Of a stretch of DNA of 5,323 bases, positions 1-5,323 are shown in pieces. Position 1 is the stretch's first letter, and each line of letters starts with the position of its first letter. The notes below the pieces were generated by a model, which searched no databases, was not told where the DNA came from, and was given only the letters and a program-made list of their open reading frames with translations. This stretch comes from an uncultured Clostridia bacterium (GTDB taxonomy: Bacteria > Bacillota > Clostridia > Oscillospirales > Ruminococcaceae): the NCBI GenBank assembly GCA_947302065.1, contig CAMYUO010000161.1, positions 1-5,323 of the forward strand, given 5' to 3'. The translations under genes were made by a program, and so were the position numbers.

Positions 1-1963
1 GTCGGACATCAAGGCCGTTTTCGAGCCTGTACTGCTCAGCTGCCTGTCTGCGCTCATGCAGTTCATTTGTCAGGCGGTCGTGCTCTTTCATATCGGCACT
101 TAGCTTATTTATATCAAAGTTCTCAGGCAGAGAATACTTCTGAGCGAACGCCCTGACAGCCTGCTGTGATGCGGCAATGCTCTTTTCAAGGGCAGATGTG
201 CTCTTGTTTGCTGCAGCAAGGCGTTTTTCGAGTATTTTATAATTATTCAAGTCCGATTTGACGGTATCGAGCGACTTTGAATAGTCGCTGCCGGAAATGC
301 CTAAGCGTGCAAAGAACGCTGTAAGTTCTGCTTCAAGCTGGTCTGAGTCTTCCTTTAGCGCTGCAGCAGCAGACATTTTCTCGGCGCTTTCCGACGTGAT
401 GCGTTCATACTCGGCAGCATCTCTTTTCAGCTCGTAAAACAGCCTTATCGGGTCATCACCATTGTAACGGTAGTTTGCAAGCGCCATAAGCAGCTTGTTT
501 TTCAGCTCTGTCAGTTCTGTTCTTTTCTGCTCATACTCGGGGTTAGGTATCTCCTGCGGCTCTTCCTCGGGCGTTACATAGTTGTTCATCGACTTTGTCA
601 GGTAAACGAACATATCGCCTATAACGACCGTACCGCCTGCGATTATGCATAAAAGACCTGCTATGAACGCAGATGATATGAGCAGCACGCCTGCAATGAC
701 CAGAATGCAGGCAAACAGCAAAACAGCTATATACGGTGTTTTTTTTACGGGTATCCTGACAGGCTGACTGTTTCGTCTTTTTATCGTATACTTCGGGATA
801 TCAAGCAATTCTTTGCTGAGCGTGTTGTATCTGTCGCAGTTATTTTCAAGGCTGCGCAAAAACTCTTCGCTTACTATTTCACCGTGGAAATGCCTGTCAA
901 GTTCGGAGCTGTCGGCTGTCTGAGCTGATGAGAGCTTTGTAAGCTGGCGCTGTTCATTTTCATAATCTAGCAGCTTTGCGCCGATATCATCAAGCTCGTC
1001 CTGCGTCGGCAGCCCGTCCTTGTAACGCTCTTTCAAAACAGAGAACTGCTGTCTGTCAAGCTCCACAGTGCCTTCGCCGCCAAGCAGCAGCGAGTTGTCG
1101 CTTATGCTTTTGAGATGCGATGAGACCTCATCAAATTCCAGCCTGTCAGGGAAAGCCTTCGGATAGCGGTTGTCAAGCTCTTTCAGAGCAGTCTGCGTGC
1201 GTTCAAGCTGATTCTGCAAAAGATCGTAACTGTTCCATTTTTCAAGCAGAGCAAGTCGTGTGCTTGCGCTGTTATATTCATCTTCAGCCTGCTGTTGTTC
1301 GGCAGCAGCCGCTTTGAGCCGGTCATACTTGCCTGCAAGGCTGAGCTGTAGGTTTTTAAGGTTCACAACAGCATTTTCATGCTCTTTGATCTGCGCATTG
1401 ACTGTCTTTATGCCGTTGGTACACTGCTTGGTTATTTTGTCTATCTTTTCGATAACATCAGTAATATCAAAATCTTCGCTGACGTTGTCAACATAGTTAT
1501 TGAGCTTTTTGTTGATGTCGGAATCAGCGGAAACACGGGTGTTGGTGCTGTCAACACAGAGCAGATTCTCAAAGCTGTCTTTATTGATGCCAAAGAGCTT
1601 TGTTCCGGGCACTTTGCCGAGTTCATCGGTCGGGTCATCACTGCAGTAGACTTTCAGCGTGTCGGCAGTTTCGCTTTTAACATCGAAAGTTCTCTCTATC
1701 CTGTACACTTTTCCGCCGCACTCAACAGTGATATTTCCGCCAAAGCTTTTTGCGCCGAACGGACAATAGTGCATTCTGTCAACAAACGCTTTAGTCCTCG
1801 TGCTGTAGCTTTCAAGCCCGTAGAACATCGCTTTGATGAATGCTGTAAGCGTCGATTTGCCGTAGCCGTTATTCTCACAGACGGTAGTTATGCCGCCGTT
1901 AAATGTCACATCAAAGTCATCAAGCGCACCGAAAGAGGTTATGTGAAGGTTTATGATCCTCAT
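1..1963 (-). CDS. SbcC/Rad50-like AAA ATPase of the YhaN type, 3' end cut by the window
   Basis: This is the large ATPase subunit expected to pair with the metallophosphoesterase just upstream. Such SMC-like proteins use ATP to gate nuclease access to DNA ends. The frame stays open from the start to the left edge, giving 654 residues. B. subtilis YhaN is about 960, so the C-terminal ATPase half (signature and Walker B) should lie beyond the window. The N-terminus starts MRIINLHITSFGAL, then comes a P-loop at residues 30-38 (ENNGYGKST; Glu replaces the first Gly of the usual GxxxxGKS). Long Glu/Leu/Lys/Gln-rich, probably coiled-coil stretches span about 165-390 and 476-654. Between them, residues 411-455 form two hydrophobic segments (about 411-431 and 433-455), a likely membrane hairpin as known for YhaN. 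The start at 1963 is chosen because a strong GGAGG lies 7 bases upstream; ATG at 1966 is an alternative. YhaN type is preferred over classical SbcC because of the hairpin. Confidence 0.88.
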   Translation of the reverse strand, partial: MRIINLHITSFGALDDFDVTFNGGITTVCENNGYGKSTLTAFIKAMFYGLESYSTRTKAFVDRMHYCPFGAKSFGGNITVECGGKVYRIERTFDVKSETADTLKVYCSDDPTDELGKVPGTKLFGINKDSFENLLCVDSTNTRVSADSDINKKLNNYVDNVSEDFDITDVIEKIDKITKQCTNGIKTVNAQIKEHENAVVNLKNLQLSLAGKYDRLKAAAAEQQQAEDEYNSASTRLALLEKWNSYDLLQNQLERTQTALKELDNRYPKAFPDRLEFDEVSSHLKSISDNSLLLGGEGTVELDRQQFSVLKERYKDGLPTQDELDDIGAKLLDYENEQRQLTKLSSAQTADSSELDRHFHGEIVSEEFLRSLENNCDRYNTLSKELLDIPKYTIKRRNSQPVRIPVKKTPYIAVLLFACILVIAGVLLISSAFIAGLLCIIAGGTVVIGDMFVYLTKSMNNYVTPEEEPQEIPNPEYEQKRTELTELKNKLLMALANYRYNGDDPIRLFYELKRDAAEYERITSESAEKMSAAAALKEDSDQLEAELTAFFARLGISGSDYSKSLDTVKSDLNNYKILEKRLAAANKSTSALEKSIAASQQAVRAFAQKYSLPENFDINKLSADMKEHDRLTNELHERRQAAEQYRLENGLDVR

Positions 1964-1977
1964 CATTCCACCTCCCT
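1961..1977 (-). promoter_or_regulatory. Strong Shine-Dalgarno and coupled stop/start of the phosphoesterase-ATPase pair
   Basis: On the minus strand AGGGAGG (1977-1971) lies inside the last codons of the phosphoesterase gene, followed by TGGAATGATG. The stop TGA (1965-1963) overlaps two possible ATG starts at 1966 and 1963. Spacing from GGAGG is 4 bases to the first and 7 to the second, favouring 1963. This arrangement fits termination-reinitiation coupling, which would keep the two complex subunits in a fixed ratio; that consequence is inferred. Confidence 0.75.
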
Positions 1978-3027
1978 GCCGCTGAGCAGCTTTAAACCAA
2001 GAGCGATGAGCATGTTCTTTCTGTCTGCATCATAATCGGCGTTTGCGCTGACGCCCCTGACGAACTCTCCGATAAGCGAAGTATCACTGTCAAACGCACT
2101 CGGATCTATCCGGACAGATGTGTTGTTTTTAACGTTCACAAAGTAAAACCTGCTGAGTGCAGAAATCACATCATTATCGGTAAGGTCAATATCGGGCGCA
2201 AGATCGCCTGTAAGCTCTACACGAAGTATATCATCACCCGAAAGGTCATTGGTTTGCTGTTTGAGAGTTTGCTGGATCGTGTAAAGATCTCCGCAGTCAG
2301 AAACATCAATATCAACTTTATGTATCGTTCTTGCGGCACTGCGGCAGAACTGCGCAGATATCCTGTCGGCAACATCGAGCATGATAAAGCCCTTTTCTCC
2401 GCATTCGTCAAAACCTCTGCCTGCAAGGCAGCCGGAAAACGCCCACGTTCCTCTGTCATCTATCCTGCCTGTCGCAAATGAATGGATATGACCGAGAGCA
2501 AGATAATCAATGCCCTTGTTTCTCAGATCGGCAATGCGCACCTTGTCCATGCCCTTGGAATCGGAAACATCACCGTGAAGCATAACAATATTGAGTTTGC
2601 TTTGGTCAAGCTCAAGCATAGAATAGAACGACTGCGCATTGGTGGTGTCCATCTCGATACCCGAGATAACGATATTTTCATATGTATATGATGTAAAGTT
2701 AGTTTTGCTGAATGTTTTCAGATTCGGGATATCCGTTTGCAGATATGAGCCTTCCTTGTCGTGATTTCCGTTAAGATAAAGGAAATCTATCTCGGGATTG
2801 TTTCTTACAGCATTGTAGAAAAAGTCCTTGTCCTTGATCGTCGGCTTGTCACTGTCAAAGACATCACCGCTGAGCAGTATTAGTTTTACATCATTATGCA
2901 AGGCAAAATCTATCATCGAAGAAAACGCCGTGCGAAGCTCTGACTGGCGCTGTTTTGCAATATCAGCTGGATATTTTGATGCAAATTTTGTGCCCAGATG
3001 CAAATCTGCACAGTGTATGATCTTCAT
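1963..3027 (-). CDS. SbcD/YhaO-type metallophosphoesterase (Mre11-like DNA nuclease subunit)
   Basis: A 354-residue calcineurin-like phosphoesterase of the Mre11/SbcD/YhaO group, expected to cut DNA ends or hairpins with two metal ions (Mn2+ in family members). All metal-site motifs are visible in order: D8-L-H10 in the opening MKIIHCADLHLG, GDVFD at 54-58, GNHD at 87-90, H151 in MLHGD, and GHIH at 179-182. The phosphoesterase domain fills roughly residues 1-225. The rest (about 235-354) is an accessory or capping region that in this family contacts the ATPase. The length is a little below B. subtilis YhaO and E. coli SbcD (about 400). The start is well supported: AAGGAG (3040-3035) sits 7 bases upstream and the protein begins directly with strand 1 of the fold. 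Only 1 base separates it from the upstream AlkD-like gene, and its stop overlaps the start of the ATPase gene, so translation is probably coupled. SbcD and YhaO cannot be firmly told apart here; the partner's hairpin favours YhaO. Confidence 0.93.
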   Translation of the reverse strand: MKIIHCADLHLGTKFASKYPADIAKQRQSELRTAFSSMIDFALHNDVKLILLSGDVFDSDKPTIKDKDFFYNAVRNNPEIDFLYLNGNHDKEGSYLQTDIPNLKTFSKTNFTSYTYENIVISGIEMDTTNAQSFYSMLELDQSKLNIVMLHGDVSDSKGMDKVRIADLRNKGIDYLALGHIHSFATGRIDDRGTWAFSGCLAGRGFDECGEKGFIMLDVADRISAQFCRSAARTIHKVDIDVSDCGDLYTIQQTLKQQTNDLSGDDILRVELTGDLAPDIDLTDNDVISALSRFYFVNVKNNTSVRIDPSAFDSDTSLIGEFVRGVSANADYDADRKNMLIALGLKLLSGREVE

Positions 3028-3028
3028 A

Positions 3029-3727
3029 CTATTTCTCCTTTTTGGATATCTTCAAAGTTCTCAGATACTGCTTTTGCTCATCTGTTATGCGGTAGCTTTC
3101 AATAGATTTCTGTATCGCCTTGTTATGTGTCCAGACATCGAGCTTTTTCTGCTCAATAAACGGGATTATCGCATCGTACTGTTTTGATAGCGCCGTGGCG
3201 AAATACCACGCCTGCATCATTTTCACGTAATACTCATCAGATCTTATCTTCGCAACGGCTTTTGGATAAGCAAGTTCGAACTCATCATCAAGGAAATGAT
3301 CCATAAGCATTTTGATCCCGAAGCGGATAGTATATGTTTTATCCGAGCCGAGCCAGACCTTTACGTGTGTCAGCAGCTCGGTCTTATGCTTTGCAAAAAC
3401 TTTCGGATTCATCTGATCGCAGGTCGCCCAGTTATCGACATAAGGCAGGAACTTTTCGACATTGTCAATGCAGCTGTCAAAGCTCTTATCGAGCGAGACG
3501 ATAAAGGCGTGCAGCTGATTCTCCTCAAAATACTTATGCGGCAGATCAGCAAGAAAATCGCCGATGTTCTCGAGCTTTGCATATTCTTTTGCAAGCGCAC
3601 GAAGCGGCGGTGTGCGCACGCCGATAAACCTATCGCATTCCACTGAAGGCGTAGTTGTTATCTGCATCTGACGGTATTTTTCATCACTAAGCTCAAAGAG
3701 CCTTTGTCTTATCTTGTCAATTATCAT
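3029..3727 (-). CDS. AlkD-type DNA alkylation repair protein (HEAT-like repeat glycosylase)
   Basis: A 232-residue, almost wholly helical protein matching the DNA alkylation repair family typified by B. cereus AlkD. AlkD removes cationic alkylated bases such as N3-methyladenine and N7-methylguanine using HEAT-like repeats, without classical base flipping. Family landmarks seen here: VRTPPLRALAKEY (37-49), KYFEENQLHAF (65-75), VDNWATCD (97-104), YTIRFGIKML (132-141) and MQAWYFATAL (171-180). W100, D104, R135 and W174 line up by order and spacing with the AlkD functional set W109, D113, R148 and W187. This alignment was done by eye, but it suggests an active enzyme. The C-terminus is basic (KISKKEK). 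The start is supported by AGGGGA (3740-3735), 7 bases upstream. The gene overlaps the end of the membrane-protein gene by 11 bases and ends 1 base before the phosphoesterase start, so it probably belongs to the same transcript. Non-catalytic or structure-specific AlkD relatives (AlkC/AlkF-like) remain possible. Confidence 0.9.
   Translation of the reverse strand: MIIDKIRQRLFELSDEKYRQMQITTTPSVECDRFIGVRTPPLRALAKEYAKLENIGDFLADLPHKYFEENQLHAFIVSLDKSFDSCIDNVEKFLPYVDNWATCDQMNPKVFAKHKTELLTHVKVWLGSDKTYTIRFGIKMLMDHFLDDEFELAYPKAVAKIRSDEYYVKMMQAWYFATALSKQYDAIIPFIEQKKLDVWTHNKAIQKSIESYRITDEQKQYLRTLKISKKEK
3035..3040 (-). promoter_or_regulatory. Shine-Dalgarno AAGGAG of the metallophosphoesterase gene
   Basis: AAGGAG lies 7 bases before ATG 3027 and doubles as the last Lys-Glu codons of the AlkD-like gene, whose stop TAG is at 3031-3029. 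The site fixes the phosphoesterase start and implies that ribosomes finishing the AlkD-like reading frame can reload directly. Confidence 0.7.
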
Positions 3728-4133
3728 TTGTAGTTCCCCTTATTTTTCTTTTGTGGAAAAGTATAAGATCAACGCATGCAGTTACAATGCAGCCCGCAGC
3801 GTATGCAAAGATATCTCCGACTGCAAACGACGTACCCATAAGCACACGGATCAGGCGGTTATCGATACCGAGTAGGTCAACGAGCGGTATCATCTGCGTC
3901 AGTTCAACAATTACAGAGAATATAAATATCGCACCCGACAGCCAGACCGCCTTGCGTGGAATGATGATGCGCACAAGCGCCCACAGAAGTATAACGACGA
4001 GCATATCGCCGACATAAGGTCGAATGAATGAATCGTGTACATACATACCTATGAATATCTCGACTGCAAACAGCAGAATGAATATCACTGCATATATCAG
4101 ACGGGCACGTTTAATGTTTATAGTTGAACTCAT
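3717..4133 (-). CDS. Small four-helix membrane protein, DUF2809 type
   Basis: A 138-residue integral membrane protein of unknown function that fits the DUF2809 family. Four hydrophobic helices are predicted at about 12-32, 42-58, 63-83 and 103-126, with a basic C-terminal tail (HKRKIRG). Polar residues stand out within or beside the helices: E25, the loop HDSFIRPYVGD (33-43), E77 with Q80, GTS (100-102) and D107. Conserved charged residues in membranes suggest transport or enzymatic work, but no function is established and none is claimed. An in-frame ATG at 4169 would add 12 residues (MQRLRKTKDETT). I reject it because it lacks a Shine-Dalgarno and would overlap the upstream gene, whereas ATG 4133 has AAAGGA (4149-4144) with a 10-base spacer. 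It lies 23 bases after the PEBP-like gene and its end overlaps the AlkD-like start by 11 bases, so co-transcription is likely. The family call rests on recalled pattern, not a search. Confidence 0.8.
   Translation of the reverse strand: MSSTINIKRARLIYAVIFILLFAVEIFIGMYVHDSFIRPYVGDMLVVILLWALVRIIIPRKAVWLSGAIFIFSVIVELTQMIPLVDLLGIDNRLIRVLMGTSFAVGDIFAYAAGCIVTACVDLILFHKRKIRGTTNDN
3735..3740 (-). promoter_or_regulatory. Shine-Dalgarno AGGGGA of the AlkD-like gene
   Basis: AGGGGA sits 7 bases before ATG 3727, inside the final codons of the membrane-protein gene, whose stop (3719-3717) lies 11 bases into the AlkD-like frame. It supports this start and the overlap as real. Confidence 0.65.
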
Positions 4134-4143
4134 AGTTGTTTCG

Positions 4144-4149
4144 TCCTTT
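4144..4149 (-). promoter_or_regulatory. Shine-Dalgarno AAAGGA that decides the start of the DUF2809-type gene
   Basis: AAAGGA in the 23-base gap after the PEBP-like stop lies 10 bases before ATG 4133. The upstream in-frame ATG at 4169 has no comparable site, so the shorter protein is preferred. Confidence 0.6.
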
Positions 4150-4156
4150 GTCTTTC

Positions 4157-4633
4157 TCAGTCTTTGCATAGATATTCACCGGTTATCTCGCCCTGCTGAA
4201 TGATATGTCCCTGCGCTCTTTTCAGAAATGATTTCTTGAAATTGCCTGCACCGAGACCGAGCACGCAGTCAAGCGCATACAGGGTGAATCTGTAGCGGTG
4301 CGTTTTGTTTTTGGGCGGTTTCGGACCTGCGTATTTATGCCAGCCATAAGCCCTGCCCTGCTTTGCACCGCCGAGCGATGAGACAGTTTTGCCGGGTGCT
4401 ATCGCCTTGGGTATAACGCTATCGGCAGGGATATCCCATATCACCCAATGGGTAAAATTCTTTTTCGGGTGGTCAAGGTCCTCGAGCGTCACGGCGAGCG
4501 TTTCAGCGCTTAGTGAAAGGTTTTGGATAACAAATTCGGGCGAAGAGTCATCACCGTATCCTGTATTCACGGCAAGAAAGCACCCCTGCTCGTCTATGCC
4601 CGTGCACTCAAAGATAAGTTTTCCTGTTTTCAT
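4157..4633 (-). CDS. PEBP family protein (YbhB/YbcL, Raf-kinase-inhibitor-like)
   Basis: A soluble protein of about 158 residues with the phosphatidylethanolamine-binding protein fold; no signal peptide or membrane helix is seen, so it is probably cytoplasmic. Family motifs in order (numbered from ATG 4633): SPEF (31-34), DLDHP (52-56, the variant of the usual DPDAP), HWVIWDIPA (62-70), the YAGPKPP loop (101-107), HRYRF (112-116) and YALD (119-122). D54, H62 and H112 would form the conserved anion- or ligand-binding pocket. Family members bind phosphoryl-type ligands; the role of the bacterial YbhB branch is unsettled. Start choice is uncertain. ATG 4633 has TGGAG (4642-4638) with only a 4-base spacer; ATG 4645 would add MWSN but has no clear ribosome site. 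The gene follows the AT-rich hypothetical gene by at most 18 bases and precedes the membrane-protein gene by 23. Nothing in its sequence ties it to DNA repair. Confidence 0.88.
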   Translation of the reverse strand: MKTGKLIFECTGIDEQGCFLAVNTGYGDDSSPEFVIQNLSLSAETLAVTLEDLDHPKKNFTHWVIWDIPADSVIPKAIAPGKTVSSLGGAKQGRAYGWHKYAGPKPPKNKTHRYRFTLYALDCVLGLGAGNFKKSFLKRAQGHIIQQGEITGEYLCKD

Positions 4634-4651
4634 ATTGCTCCACATTACACT

Positions 4652-5323
4652 TTAGTTTTGATTGTTTCCCAGAAAATAAACATTATCATCAGTGATCATG
4701 ATTTCATTTGATTTATGGATACATATTATTTCATCAAGTTTTTCTACAAATATATTTGTCTGTGGGTTATTATATTGAGCAAACATTTTAACTGCTCTAT
4801 CATCATTTTCCTGTGTGCTTGATTTTATGTCATCGCTCTTATTGATAAGAGCTTTTCCGACGTGACCTTTCTTTACAACAGGAATGCTGCTGAAAACCTT
4901 GCCGGCTGTACTGCTTGCTACACCTAACCCTTTCAGAACGTTGTTTGACAGAGTTTTTGCACTAATTGTCTCAAGGAATACCGAGCTTTTATCAAACAGA
5001 TCACGGTAACTCATCGATAATTCTTGTATTTCGGATTTCTTATTCAAAATGAATGATTCGTTAAAGTTTCCGCTTATCATTATTTCAAGCATTGAAGCCA
5101 TAGAATATGTGTACAACGACATTTTCAAGTATTGAAAGGCATTTATATAACTATTCAGCAAGGCATCCGTTTGTTTTTGTGTTGCAGATGATTTCTTTTT
5201 CGATAGCAGTTCATCAATACTTTTTTGATAGAAATTAATATTGCTTCTTGCAGTTCGCTGGATATCAAGAACCATTTTATGATTATTAGTCAGGTACATA
5301 TCATTATCCCAATTGTACTTGTA
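4652..5323 (-). CDS. Unrecognised AT-rich, mostly helical protein; may begin beyond the right edge
   Basis: I do not recognise this protein. The frame runs open to the right edge with no stop, so the true start may lie outside. The first internal ATG at 5299 gives 215 residues, with only a weak GGGA (about 7 bases upstream) as ribosome site. Numbered from 5299: a polar helical part rich in Asn, Ser, Gln and Lys (1-60, including LLSKKKSSATQKQ), an amphipathic helix-like part with clustered Tyr/Met (52-75), another helical part (84-115), and a Gly/Ala/Ser segment around 123-152 (LKGLGVASSTAGKVFSSIPV) that could be a flexible or membrane-active helix. The C-terminal 35 residues alternate strand-like patterns (IICIHKSNEIMITDDNVYFL). 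No catalytic motif, signal peptide or zinc site is visible. Base composition is about 27-30% GC in two lines counted, well below the downstream genes, which suggests separate acquisition or a different selection regime. Its stop lies 18 bases before the PEBP-like start at 4633. Confidence 0.72.
   Translation of the reverse strand, partial: YKYNWDNDMYLTNNHKMVLDIQRTARSNINFYQKSIDELLSKKKSSATQKQTDALLNSYINAFQYLKMSLYTYSMASMLEIMISGNFNESFILNKKSEIQELSMSYRDLFDKSSVFLETISAKTLSNNVLKGLGVASSTAGKVFSSIPVVKKGHVGKALINKSDDIKSSTQENDDRAVKMFAQYNNPQTNIFVEKLDEIICIHKSNEIMITDDNVYFLGNNQN

Noticed and set aside
721..750. Run of eight or nine T/A bases (ttttttt near 740) as a possible frameshift or slippage site
   Set aside because: The ATPase frame reads through intact (Pro-Val-Lys-Lys-Thr just before the membrane hairpin), and no alternative frame gives a sensible product.
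1379..2035. A 218-codon open frame on the plus strand
   Set aside because: It lies opposite the P-loop region of the ATPase gene, whose minus-strand translation carries clear family motifs. The plus-strand product resembles nothing known and is a codon-bias shadow.
2828..3187. A 119-codon plus-strand frame with a hydrophobic stretch
   Set aside because: It spans the phosphoesterase/AlkD-like junction antisense to both. Its hydrophobic part is the complement of ordinary polar coding sequence.
3296..3646. A 116-codon plus-strand open frame opposite the AlkD-like gene
   Set aside because: The minus-strand frame carries the AlkD motifs with conserved spacing; the plus-strand frame has no ribosome site or recognisable protein.
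4134..4169. Upstream in-frame start at 4169 for the DUF2809-type protein
   Set aside because: No Shine-Dalgarno precedes it, it would overlap the PEBP-like gene by 13 bases, and the added residues are polar and not family-like. ATG 4133 has a usable ribosome site.
4634..4680. Possible internal promoter or terminator between the AT-rich gene and the PEBP-like gene
   Set aside because: The region is AT-rich, but no convincing -35/-10 pair with proper spacing and no GC-rich hairpin followed by a T-run was found by eye.

Overview
The window holds six genes in one direction. All lie on the minus strand, with gaps of about 23 bases or less, or short overlaps. In transcription order (high to low coordinates) they are: an unrecognised AT-rich gene (4652 to the right edge), a PEBP/YbhB-type protein, a four-helix DUF2809-type membrane protein, an AlkD-type DNA alkylation repair protein, an SbcD/YhaO-type metallophosphoesterase, and an SbcC/Rad50/YhaN-type ATPase whose 3' end runs off the left edge. 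No RNA gene, CRISPR array, insertion sequence, terminator or convincing promoter is visible. No stretch over 300 bases lacks a gene.

The host looks like a Gram-positive member of the Clostridia, perhaps a Ruminococcus-like Oscillospiraceae. This is inferred from purine-rich Shine-Dalgarno sequences, moderate GC (about half in the repair genes), tight gene packing, and the P-loop and mid-protein membrane hairpin typical of the Firmicute YhaN branch. No taxonomic marker gene is present, so this is tentative.

Left and centre (1-3727) form a DNA-repair block. The AlkD-like protein would excise alkylated bases. The metallophosphoesterase and the ATPase would form an Mre11-Rad50-like (SbcCD or YhaO-YhaN) complex acting on DNA ends or hairpins. 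The three genes are tightly coupled: 1 base separates alkD-like from yhaO-like, and yhaO-like and yhaN-like overlap at ATGATGA.

The right part (3717-4645) has two small genes not obviously tied to repair. The DUF2809-type gene overlaps the AlkD-like gene by 11 bases, so the set is probably co-transcribed. The last 670 bases are clearly more AT-rich, roughly 27-30% GC in the lines counted against about 55% in a sampled ATPase line. They encode a protein I do not recognise, possibly acquired separately. No previously undescribed system is firmly visible. The points most worth a second look are the membrane hairpin in the ATPase, the AlkD/Mre11-Rad50-like gene coupling, and the unknown AT-rich gene.
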